Source: Sulfuricella sp.
GTDB lineage: Bacteria > Pseudomonadota > Gammaproteobacteria > Burkholderiales > Sulfuricellaceae
DNA length: 12,451 nt
Reading direction: 5' to 3'
NCBI GenBank assembly: GCA_019911785.1
Contig: JAIOJM010000302.1
Coordinates: 1-12,451, forward strand
Position 1 is the first letter of the stretch, and every line of letters begins with the position of its first letter. Of this stretch, positions 6,302-12,451 are shown piece after piece. The position numbers and the translations under genes are program-made. Under the pieces are notes generated by a model that saw only the letters and a program-made list of their open reading frames with translations, was not told the DNA's origin and ran no database searches.

Positions 6302-9300
6302 ATGACTTACACAGAAGATAGCCTCGTTGAGCAACCCGCAATCCAGCTCTTTGCCGAGCTGGGCTGGGAGACGCTGTCGGCTTCGGATGAGGTGCTGGGT
6401 ACGGCTTCCCCCTCTCCCCAGCCCTCCCCCGCGAGGGGGGAGGGGGTTTATTTGGGGCGCGAGACCAAATCCGAGGTGGTGCTGGCAGCGCGCTTGCGCG
6501 ATGCCTTGGTGCGGCTGAATCCATCCCTTCCACTCGAAGCAATCGCCGCCGCCGTCGATGAGCTATCCCGTGACCGCTCTGCCATGACGCCAGCCGCTGC
6601 GAACCGTGAGCTATGGGCGTTGATGCGCGACGGGGTGAAGGTGTCCGTGCCTGATGCGGCGAAGGGCGGGGTGAAAGCCGAACGGGTGCGGGTGGTGGAT
6701 TGGGACAACCCTGCCGCCAACGATTTTCTGCTGGTGAGCCAGATGACTGTCGTGGGCCAGCTTTACACCTGCCGGCCGGATTTGATCGGTTTCGTGAATG
6801 GACTGCCGTGGGTAGTGATCGAGCTGAAGAAGCCGGGCGTGCCGGCCAGGCAAGCCTTCGACGGCAACCTCACCAGTTACAAGCATGCGCAGAACGGCAT
6901 CCCCGCACTGTTCTGGTCGAATGCCCTGCTGATCGCTTCCAACGGCACGGATAGCCGCGTCGGCTCGCTCACTGCCGACTGGGAGCGGTTCTTCGAGTGG
7001 AAGCGCGTCGAGCGAGAGGATGAGCCGCGCCGCGTGTCGCTGGAAGTGATGCTGCGCGGGCTGTGCGAACCTTCGCGCCTGCTCGATCTGGCGGAGAATT
7101 ACACGTTGTTTTCCGAGCACAAGAGCGGGCTGACCAAGATCATCGGGCAGAACCATCAGTTTATCGGCGTGAATAATGCGATCCGTGCCATGCTCAGGGC
7201 GCGCGAGGAAGGCCACGGGCGCGGCGGTGTGTTCTGGCAGACGCAGGGTTCCGGCAAGAGCTTTTCGATGGTGTTCTTCGCGCAGAAAGTGCTGCGCAAG
7301 ATTCCGGGCAACTGGACGTTCGTAATCGTCACCGACCGGGTGGAGCTGGACGAGCAGATCGCCAAGACCTTTGCCGCCTGCGGCGCGGTGAGCGATGCGC
7401 AAGCCAGCCATGCGCAAAGCGGGGCGCAGTTGCGCGAACTGCTTGCCGGCAACAACCGCTATGTGTTCACCCTGATCCATAAATTCCAGACTGCCGAGAT
7501 GCTGTGCGACCGGCGCGACGTGATCGTGCTGACCGACGAGGCGCACCGCAGCCAGTACGACACGCTGGCGCTGAACATGCGGACGGCACTCCCCAATGCG
7601 ATGTTCGTCGCCTTCACCGGCACGCCCCTGATTGCCGGCGAGGAACGCACCCGCGAGGTGTTCGGCGATTATGTTTCCATTTACGACTTCCAGCAGTCGG
7701 TCGAGGACGGCGCGACGGTGCCGCTGTTCTACGAGAACCGCACGCCGGAACTGCATCTCGACAATCCTGACCTGAACGATGACATCTACGAACTGATAGA
7801 GAACGCCGATCTTTCCGAAGATGCCGAGAAGAAGCTGGAGCGCGAGCTGGGGCGGCAGTATCACCTCATCACCCGTGATGACCGGCTGGACACGGTGGCG
7901 CAGGACATCGTGCGGCACTTCCTCGGGCGCGGTTTTCAGGGCAAGGCGATGGTGGTATCCATCGACAAGGCGACCGCGTTGCGCATGTATGACAAGGTGC
8001 TCAAGTATTGGCCGAAAGATGACCACACCGATATGGCGGTTGTAGTCTCGGCAGGGCAAAACGAGATCGAGCAGATGGCGAAGCTCGGCATTGACATCGT
8101 GCCGCACCGCAAGCGCATGAATGAGGAGAAGCTGGACGAGAAGTTCAAGGACACCGCCGATCCGTTAAGGTTGGTGTTCGTCTGCGCAATGTGGTTGACC
8201 GGCTTCGATGCACCGAGCTGTTCCACCGTGTATCTCGACAAGCCGATGCGCAACCACACGCTGATGCAAACCATTGCCCGAGCTAACCGTGTGCATCCCG
8301 GCAAGCACAGCGGCTTGATCGTGGACTACGCCAATGTGTTCGCCTCGCTGGAAAAGGCGCTGGCGATTTACGGCAAGGGTGGCGGCGGCGAGATGCCGGT
8401 GCGCGACAAGAAGGCATTGGCGGATGAACTGCGCTATGCGGTGAATGACGCGAATGTGTTTTGTTTGGAACATGGCATCGCCTTGGCGGAAATCGAGAAT
8501 ATGCCGACGGCCAACTTTGCTCAGGCGGGTGCGATTCAAACTGCCGCCGACCGGCTGATGGCGCCGGAGTCGATCAAGCGCGACTTCCTTGCGCTGGAGG
8601 CATTGGTTCGCAGCTTGTATACCGCGGTGAAGCCTGATCCTGTAGCCATCGAGTTTGCGCAACGCTGCGGCTGCCTTGCCGCGATTGCCGAGTGCATTCG
8701 TACCGTAACCGACCCTCCGGATATTTCGCACATCATGCAGGGCATTCAGGATTTGCTGGATGAATCCATTGCTGCCGAGCCGTTCAAGATTCAGCAGCCG
8801 GCACAAGGTTACGGCCAGATTGATTTATCGAAAATCAATTTTGAGGCGTTACGTAAACGCTTTGAAGACAAGAAGCCGAGCAATACCGATGTCGAGCGGT
8901 TGAAGGCAGCGGTGCGCGCTCAACTGGAGCGCATGGTGCGCCTCAATCCGACCCGCGCCGATTATCTGGCGAAATTCCAGGAACTCATCGAAGGCTACAA
9001 CTCGGGCAGCCGCAACATTGACGAAATTTTCAAGGAGCTGCTGGCGCTGTCCACTATTCTGACGGAAGAGCAGACGCGCCATGTGCGAGAACATCTGTCC
9101 GAGGAAGAGCTGACCATTTACGACATCCTGACCCGCCCAGCGCCAGAGCTGGCCACCGAGGAACGCGAAGAGGTGAAGAAGGTCGCGCACCGTTTACTGG
9201 AAAAGCTGCACAAGCTGCTGGTGTTGGGCTGGCGGCAGAAGATTTCCACCCGGGCCCGCGTGAAGATCGAGATTGAGAATGCTCTCGATGAAGGCTTGCC

Positions 9301-9403
9301 GCGTGCTTATTCCAAGGAAATTTACGAAGCCAAATGCGCTGCTGTTTTCGAGCATGTGTATCAGAGCTATCAGGGCGAGGGGCGCAGCGTCTATGCTTTG
9401 TGA
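6302..9403 (+). CDS. hsdR: Type I restriction endonuclease subunit HsdR, with one in-frame repeat insert
   Basis: HsdR is the ATP-driven translocase and nuclease of the type I complex. The 1033 residues are close to type IC HsdR length. The nuclease domain has the PD-(D/E)xK core: Asp160 in RPDLIGF, and Glu174 and Lys176 in VVIELKKPG. The motor has Walker A TQGSGKS (314-320), DEAH (412-415), FTGTP (438-442) and the later helicase motifs MWLTGFDAP (630-638) and TIARANR (657-663). A helical C-terminal region follows and should contact HsdM/HsdS. The N-terminus [23 protein letters not shown] is family-like, which supports ATG 6302 although its ribosome site is weak. Residues about 36-48 ([13 protein letters not shown]) come from an inverted copy of the palindrome found twice in hsdM. 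They lie between the N-terminal helix and [10 protein letters not shown]. All key nuclease and motor residues are intact, so activity is expected unless the insert disturbs folding. Confidence 0.96.
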   Translation: MTYTEDSLVEQPAIQLFAELGWETLSASDEVLGTASPSPQPSPARGEGVYLGRETKSEVVLAARLRDALVRLNPSLPLEAIAAAVDELSRDRSAMTPAAANRELWALMRDGVKVSVPDAAKGGVKAERVRVVDWDNPAANDFLLVSQMTVVGQLYTCRPDLIGFVNGLPWVVIELKKPGVPARQAFDGNLTSYKHAQNGIPALFWSNALLIASNGTDSRVGSLTADWERFFEWKRVEREDEPRRVSLEVMLRGLCEPSRLLDLAENYTLFSEHKSGLTKIIGQNHQFIGVNNAIRAMLRAREEGHGRGGVFWQTQGSGKSFSMVFFAQKVLRKIPGNWTFVIVTDRVELDEQIAKTFAACGAVSDAQASHAQSGAQLRELLAGNNRYVFTLIHKFQTAEMLCDRRDVIVLTDEAHRSQYDTLALNMRTALPNAMFVAFTGTPLIAGEERTREVFGDYVSIYDFQQSVEDGATVPLFYENRTPELHLDNPDLNDDIYELIENADLSEDAEKKLERELGRQYHLITRDDRLDTVAQDIVRHFLGRGFQGKAMVVSIDKATALRMYDKVLKYWPKDDHTDMAVVVSAGQNEIEQMAKLGIDIVPHRKRMNEEKLDEKFKDTADPLRLVFVCAMWLTGFDAPSCSTVYLDKPMRNHTLMQTIARANRVHPGKHSGLIVDYANVFASLEKALAIYGKGGGGEMPVRDKKALADELRYAVNDANVFCLEHGIALAEIENMPTANFAQAGAIQTAADRLMAPESIKRDFLALEALVRSLYTAVKPDPVAIEFAQRCGCLAAIAECIRTVTDPPDISHIMQGIQDLLDESIAAEPFKIQQPAQGYGQIDLSKINFEALRKRFEDKKPSNTDVERLKAAVRAQLERMVRLNPTRADYLAKFQELIEGYNSGSRNIDEIFKELLALSTILTEEQTRHVREHLSEEELTIYDILTRPAPELATEEREEVKKVAHRLLEKLHKLLVLGWRQKISTRARVKIEIENALDEGLPRAYSKEIYEAKCAAVFEHVYQSYQGEGRSVYAL
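6408..6446 (-). repeat. GC-rich palindromic repeat, copy 3 (inverted), inside hsdR
   Basis: Read on the minus strand this 39-base element nearly equals the two hsdM copies: CCCCCTC-type arm, TCGCG centre, GGGGGAGGG arm, then GGGGAGAGGGGG. On the plus strand it is therefore inverted relative to them. It is translated in hsdR as [13 protein letters not shown], different from the PSPLAGEG reading in hsdM but also stop-free. Its length is a multiple of three. Confidence 0.85.
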
Positions 9404-9512
9404 CTGGATGCGGTTCCGAGCGTCCGCTTAGCGTCGAACCGACTATCGAGGCCGGCAGAACCGGGTCGAATACTGTGTTTGTCCTTGACTATTCGTGGTT
9501 AATCAATATTTT

Positions 9513-10028
9513 TTAGAGGGTAATGGCACCTGCCCAGTGGGCGAATGCCGTGGCAGGGATGCCGCAGTCCTGCTCGGTTTCTTTCAATGATACCAGTCTG
9601 TCGTAAAGCATCCGCGCTTCATGCTTCAGTGCCAGCATGTTCAGGCACTTGAGTATCCGGGTAATGCGCAGGTGGTTGTGGCTGGGGTGGGTGAACCAGA
9701 GTGATTTGCGCTGCTCCCAGTTGGGCGCCTTGTTAATGCTGTCCGGGGTTCTGGTCAGGCCGTAAAAACCCAGCATGCGGTCGAAAGCGCGCAGCAGCTG
9801 TTTTCGTAGCGCCGGGTTGCTGCGGAATTCGGTGATCTGTGCGGCGTCCAGTGTGGGGGCGGTGGGGTTGGCGCCGCTGATGCTGGTCAGCGGGAACAGC
9901 CACTGGATGAAATTGTGGGTGTATTCCAGCCATTCGTCGTCGTGCGCCAAAATTTCGTCGAATGTCCTGCCGTGATCGTCCGGCGCGGTGCCGAGATGGA
10001 AATCGACCAGCGGGCTAGCCACAGGCAT
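9513..10028 (-). CDS. Opioid growth factor receptor N-domain (OGFr_N)-related protein
   Basis: This 171-residue cytosolic protein matches the conserved domain first named in the eukaryotic opioid growth factor receptor. The diagnostic stretch is DDEWLEYTHNFIQWLFPL, followed by GANPTAPTLDAAQITEF, a helix with LRKQLLRAFDRMLGFYGL, and HNHLRITRILKCLNMLALKHEA. Bacterial single-domain members are known, but their biochemical role is not, and the opioid name implies no such function here. The start at 10028 (MPVASPLVDFHLG) overlaps the moaA stop by one base (TGATG), so translation is probably coupled. The open frame continues back to 10199 but only reads moaA out of phase. The coupling hints at co-expression with molybdenum cofactor synthesis, which may be incidental. 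It faces hsdR tail to tail. Confidence 0.85.
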   Translation of the reverse strand: MPVASPLVDFHLGTAPDDHGRTFDEILAHDDEWLEYTHNFIQWLFPLTSISGANPTAPTLDAAQITEFRSNPALRKQLLRAFDRMLGFYGLTRTPDSINKAPNWEQRKSLWFTHPSHNHLRITRILKCLNMLALKHEARMLYDRLVSLKETEQDCGIPATAFAHWAGAITL

Positions 10029-11014
10029 CAGCCGCCGGTCAGCGACATGAAGCGAACCACCTGGCCCGGTTTTTCGTTGAATTCGTGGCGCATGGGCTTG
10101 AGTTCGATGGCGGAGCGGATTGCGGCGGCCAGTTCGTCGTCCGAAGCGCCGGCACGCAGCAGGGGGCGCAATTCCAGGCTTTCGTCCTGTCCCAGGCACA
10201 TGTACAGGGTGCCATCGACCGATAACCGGACACGGTTGCAGGTATCGCAGAAATGCTGCGACATCGGGGTGATGAAGCCGACGGTGAAGGCGCCATCCGG
10301 GGATTTCAGGTAGCGCGCCGGGCCGCCGCCGGCCATGACGCCGTCGATCAGTCCGAAGCGCCGTTGCAGGCGTTCCTTGACGGGCTGAAGGTCAAGATAT
10401 TGGGCGTTCCTGCCGGTTTCGCCCATCGGCATGGCTTCGATCATGCGCAGGGTGAAGTCGTGCTGGATGCAGAATGCCACCATGTCGTCGATTTCGTCGT
10501 CGTTCACGCCGGCCATGACCACCATGTTGATCTTGATCGGGGCAAAGCCGGCTGCCTTTGCGGCCATCAATCCTGCCAGGACCTGATCGAGGCAGTCGCG
10601 CCGCACGATCTGGCTGAAACGCTCCGGATTGAGGGAATCCAGGCTGATGTTGAGGCGGGAGATTTTCGCTTGTTTGAGCTCCACGGCATGCTTGGCAAGC
10701 TGGGTGGCGTTGGTGCTGAGGGAGAGGTCCTTGACGCCGTCGATGGCACTCAGGCGGCGTGCCAGATCGGGCAGGTTGCGGCGCAGCAGGGGCTCCCCGC
10801 CGGTCAACCGGATCTTGCTGACTCCGAGGCGGGCAAATGCACCGATTACGCGCTCGATTTCGTCAAAGCTGAGCCATAGTTCGGGCTCCTCGAAACCCTT
10901 GTAGCCTTCCGGGATACAATAGGTGCAGCGCAGGTCGCAGCGGTCGGTGACCGACAGGCGCAGATACTCGACGTGTCTGCCGAAACGGTCTTGCAAGATA
11001 GGTTCGCTGGCCAT
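10028..11014 (-). CDS. moaA: GTP 3',8-cyclase MoaA (molybdenum cofactor biosynthesis)
   Basis: MoaA is a radical-SAM enzyme. It converts GTP to 3',8-cyclo-7,8-dihydro-GTP, the first step of molybdopterin synthesis, with MoaC acting next. The 328-residue product is the usual length. The SAM-cluster motif is CDLRCTYC with Cys26, Cys30 and Cys33. The C-terminal substrate-side cluster is C-x2-C-x13-C at residues 256, 259 and 273. The SAM-binding LTGGEPLLR motif and the essential C-terminal Gly-Gly (327-328) are present. ATG 11014 is chosen because MASEPILQDRFGRHVEYLRLS is the family N-terminus. A start at 11080 would add 22 unrelated residues spanning the likely promoter. No moaC or moaE lies in the window. 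Confidence 0.96.
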   Translation of the reverse strand: MASEPILQDRFGRHVEYLRLSVTDRCDLRCTYCIPEGYKGFEEPELWLSFDEIERVIGAFARLGVSKIRLTGGEPLLRRNLPDLARRLSAIDGVKDLSLSTNATQLAKHAVELKQAKISRLNISLDSLNPERFSQIVRRDCLDQVLAGLMAAKAAGFAPIKINMVVMAGVNDDEIDDMVAFCIQHDFTLRMIEAMPMGETGRNAQYLDLQPVKERLQRRFGLIDGVMAGGGPARYLKSPDGAFTVGFITPMSQHFCDTCNRVRLSVDGTLYMCLGQDESLELRPLLRAGASDDELAAAIRSAIELKPMRHEFNEKPGQVVRFMSLTGG

Positions 11015-11046
11015 GATGGCTTTCTGAAGATGATAAACACTCCGAA

Positions 11047-11075
11047 ACGATATCCTTATCCTATTTGCAGTGCAA
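11047..11075 (-). promoter_or_regulatory. Candidate moaA promoter
   Basis: On the minus strand, TTGCAC (11075-11070) and TATCGT (11052-11047) are separated by 17 bases, about 30 bases upstream of the moaA start. The match is partial: three of six bases at -35 and four of six at -10. It lies in the short divergent region shared with the glycosylase gene. Confidence 0.3.
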
Positions 11076-11076
11076 A
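11064..11076. promoter_or_regulatory. 13-base palindrome in the moaA-glycosylase divergent region
   Basis: TTTGCAGTGCAAA is a perfect inverted repeat around a single central G and overlaps the candidate moaA -35. A dimeric regulator could control both divergent genes from it. It is short enough to occur by chance and matches no operator I can name with confidence. Confidence 0.3.
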
Positions 11077-11134
11077 GCAATAGGTGGATAGTAGTAATCC
11101 CTAGTAACTATGATGAATAAAGTGAAGACGAGTA

Positions 11135-11785
11135 ATGAGACTGGCAGACAAGACGGATTTTTCAAGTGACTGTAGACAATGCCCGAGATTGGCAGGATTC
11201 CTGGAGCAGGTGCGCAGCGATCATCCCGATTACTACGCCAGGCCGGTGCCGCCTTTTGGCGCTGAGAATCCGCAGTTGCTGATCGTCGGCCTGGCACCGG
11301 GAATGCATGGGGCCAACCGCACCGGCAGGCCGTTTACCGGGGATTTTGCCGGCATATTGCTGTACCGGACGCTGCACGAGTATGGCTTCGCCAGCGCACC
11401 GGATTCGGTCAGCGCGGCGGACGGGCTGGAATTGATCGGCTGCCGCATCACCAATGCGGTCAAGTGCCTGCCGCCGCAAAACAAGCCGGAGCCTGCTGAA
11501 ATCAGGCAGTGCAACGGCTATCTGGGCGGGGAAATCGCCGGTCTCGGAGAGGGGGCCGCGATTCTTGCGCTGGGCACGATCGCGCACCAGGCGGTGCTGC
11601 GCGCGCTGGGGCTCAAGCTCAAGGATTTTTCCTTCGGCCATGGCGCGGTGCATGCCCTTCCCAGGGGAATGACCCTGTACGACAGCTATCATTGCAGTCG
11701 CTATAATACCCAGACCAGACGCCTGACCGCGGAAATGTTCGAGTCCGTATTCGCCAACATCCGCAACAACTTGCCAAGGAGCTGA
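11135..11785 (+). CDS. Family 5 (UDGb-type) uracil-DNA glycosylase
   Basis: This 216-residue protein belongs to the iron-sulfur uracil-DNA glycosylases. These remove uracil, and in family 5 also other deaminated bases, from DNA to start base excision repair. Four cysteines fit the [4Fe-4S] site: Cys13 and Cys16 in CRQCPRL, Cys111 in NAVKCLPPQNKP, and Cys126 in QCNGYL. Motif 1 reads GLAPGMHGANRTGRPFTGD (from residue 52). The HGxNRTGRxFTGD form is the family 5 signature, in place of the Glu-containing family 4 motif. Motif 2 is HCSRYNT with His186 and Asn191. ATG 11135 is supported by an in-frame TGA at 11123-11125 just upstream. The ribosome site is weak. Its stop lies one base before the tautomerase start, so the two are an operon. 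Confidence 0.92.
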   Translation: MRLADKTDFSSDCRQCPRLAGFLEQVRSDHPDYYARPVPPFGAENPQLLIVGLAPGMHGANRTGRPFTGDFAGILLYRTLHEYGFASAPDSVSAADGLELIGCRITNAVKCLPPQNKPEPAEIRQCNGYLGGEIAGLGEGAAILALGTIAHQAVLRALGLKLKDFSFGHGAVHALPRGMTLYDSYHCSRYNTQTRRLTAEMFESVFANIRNNLPRS

Positions 11786-11786
11786 C

Positions 11787-11972
11787 ATGCCCTACGTCAA
11801 TATTCGCATCGCCGGCACGCTCACCCGCGAGCAGAAGCAGAAAATCGCCGAGGAAGTCACCGACACCCTGGAGCGCATCGCCAACAAACCCAGGTCCTAT
11901 ACGGTTATCTCCTTCGATGAGATGCCCTATGAAAACTGGGCGTTTGCGGGGAAACTGTTGGACGAAGAATAG
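11787..11972 (+). CDS. 4-oxalocrotonate tautomerase family protein
   Basis: This 61-residue protein starts Met-Pro. Removal of Met exposes the N-terminal proline that acts as catalytic base in this superfamily. The body PYVNIRIAGTLTREQKQKIAEEVTDTL and the following VISFDEMPYENWAF segment match small 4-OT-like tautomerases, which assemble as hexamers. The substrate cannot be assigned, because genome-encoded members often have no known pathway. The ribosome site AAGGAG (11776-11781) lies in the end of the glycosylase gene, and only one base separates the two genes. I see no aromatic catabolism genes near, which argues against a classic degradative role. Confidence 0.88.
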   Translation: MPYVNIRIAGTLTREQKQKIAEEVTDTLERIANKPRSYTVISFDEMPYENWAFAGKLLDEE

Positions 11973-12005
11973 CAGCGGCTTGTCGGAGCTACCATGCCGA
12001 AGACA

Positions 12006-12034
12006 CTGGCAGTTCCAGCTTTTTGCACTATATT
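12006..12034 (+). promoter_or_regulatory. Candidate dodecin promoter
   Basis: CTGGCA (12006-12011) and TATATT (12029-12034) are separated by 17 bases in the 129-base gap after the tautomerase gene. The fit to sigma-70 consensus is fair (four of six at -35, five of six at -10). Transcription would start near 12041, giving a leader of about 60 bases. Confidence 0.45.
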
Positions 12035-12101
12035 TGGATTGGAGGCCCGCTCTCATGCAAGGGTCATTTGCCAGTAACCACCAGCCAGGAGGAAAAGAAC
12101 C

Positions 12102-12311
12102 ATGACGGACGTAGTGAAAGTGATCGAAGTGCTCGCACAATCCGAAAAAAGTTGGGAAGATGCAGCAGCAAAAGCGGTGGCGCGTGCGGCCAAAACTCTG
12201 CACAACATTAAATCCATCTACATCCAGAATTTCGAGGCAAAGGTGGAGGGCGACAAGATTGTCGAATACCGGGTAGATGCCAAGATTTCGTTCCTGTTGA
12301 CCGAGGAGTAG
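12102..12311 (+). CDS. Dodecin family protein
   Basis: Dodecins are small dodecameric shells that store and protect flavins in the cytoplasm. The 69 residues show the beta-alpha-beta-beta pattern: VVKVIEVLAQSEKSWEDAA, a helix AAKAVARAAKTLHNIKS, then YIQNFEAKVEGDKIVEYRVDAKISFLL. A strong AGGAGG at 12087-12092 precedes ATG 12102 by nine bases. The flavin-stacking Trp of characterised dodecins, in an LDWFEV-like stretch, is not obvious: the equivalent part reads IKSIYIQ. This places the protein in the divergent proteobacterial dodecin-like group, and its ligand is uncertain. It has its own candidate promoter and a stem-loop after the stop, so it is probably monocistronic. Confidence 0.88.
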   Translation: MTDVVKVIEVLAQSEKSWEDAAAKAVARAAKTLHNIKSIYIQNFEAKVEGDKIVEYRVDAKISFLLTEE

Positions 12312-12342
12312 GCCGAAAGCTCCAAATCTGTCGCGCATTGCA

Positions 12343-12367
12343 GGCGCTCCGAATTAGGCGGAGCGCC
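12343..12367 (+). terminator. Stem-loop after dodecin
   Basis: GGCGCTCCG (12343-12351) pairs perfectly with CGGAGCGCC (12359-12367) around the loop AATTAGG, 32 bases after the dodecin stop. The 9-bp GC stem is strong, but the following GGTGTTGCTTCGTTTG is only a broken T-run. It is likely a terminator of moderate quality. The remaining 84 bases of the window contain nothing I can support. Confidence 0.55.
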
Positions 12368-12451
12368 GGTGTTGCTTCGTTTGTACGGGTTCAAGGCTAT
12401 GGATTTCTGGCGGCCATCAGTCAGTTACGGGGGCTCAATCAGGTTCTTACC

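Noticed and set aside
1044..6446. The repeated palindromes as a CRISPR array
   Set aside because: The copies are kilobases apart, lie inside genes, and are in mixed orientation with no regular spacers.
6611..8107. 498-residue open frame on the minus strand inside hsdR
   Set aside because: It mirrors the HsdR nuclease and motor domains and arises from codon bias. No recognisable domain and no ribosome site.
9485..9512. TTGACT-16-TATTTT, a plus-strand promoter reading antisense into the OGFr and moaA genes
   Set aside because: The -10 and spacing are mediocre and it lies in a convergent gap. Without transcript data it is probably chance in AT-rich sequence.
10029..10199. Extended N-terminus for the OGFr-domain protein
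   Set aside because: The extra 57 residues are the out-of-phase reading of the moaA 3' end. The domain begins after the start at 10028, which overlaps the moaA stop.
10253..10879. 208-residue open frame on the plus strand inside moaA
   Set aside because: Antisense shadow of MoaA, which is complete with both cysteine clusters and the terminal Gly-Gly.
11619..12338. 239-residue minus-strand open frame crossing the glycosylase, tautomerase and dodecin genes
   Set aside because: It runs across three supported genes and an intergenic promoter. The sequence is rich in Cys, Phe and His without family resemblance.
12399..12451. Possible start of a new plus-strand gene at ATG 12399
   Set aside because: Only 17 codons are visible, there is no properly spaced ribosome site, and the peptide is unrecognisable.

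Overview
The window looks like a chromosome segment from a GC-rich proteobacterium. I favour a betaproteobacterium of the Nitrosomonadales/Gallionellaceae kind because of the glk, moaA, family-5 uracil-DNA glycosylase, tautomerase and dodecin content and the two families of dispersed palindromic repeats. This placement is a judgement from gene content, not a search result.

Layout. Bases 2-772 hold the 3' part of a glucokinase gene. Bases 856-9403 are a type I restriction-modification island in M-S-R order: hsdM, a ParD/ParE-type addiction module, a 52-residue micro-ORF that resembles a second HsdM tail, hsdS, an unrecognised 257-residue protein coupled to a PIN-domain protein, a broken winged-helix remnant, and hsdR after its own AT-rich leader. 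The remainder is housekeeping sequence. moaA and an OGFr-N-domain gene lie on the minus strand. A UDGb-type uracil-DNA glycosylase plus a small tautomerase, and then a dodecin, lie on the plus strand. A short divergent promoter region at about 11015-11134 separates moaA from the glycosylase.

How it works together. HsdM, HsdS and HsdR should form a sequence-specific methyltransferase/ATP-dependent restriction complex; size and order resemble type IC. The accessory genes are stitched into the operon by 4-base ATGA stop/start overlaps at 2782, 3078, 3233 and 5236, so antitoxin, toxin, micro-ORF and hsdS form one translationally coupled chain, and the 257-residue protein and PIN protein form another.

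Most unusual feature. Palindromic repeats lie in frame inside the restriction genes. Three copies of one CCCTCTCCC/GGGAGAGGG repeat occur, two direct in hsdM and one inverted in hsdR. A copy of a different GTAGGTCGGG/CCCGACCTAC repeat lies in the micro-ORF. All four leave their reading frames open and add Pro/Gly/Ala-rich or Arg/Gly-rich stretches to the proteins.
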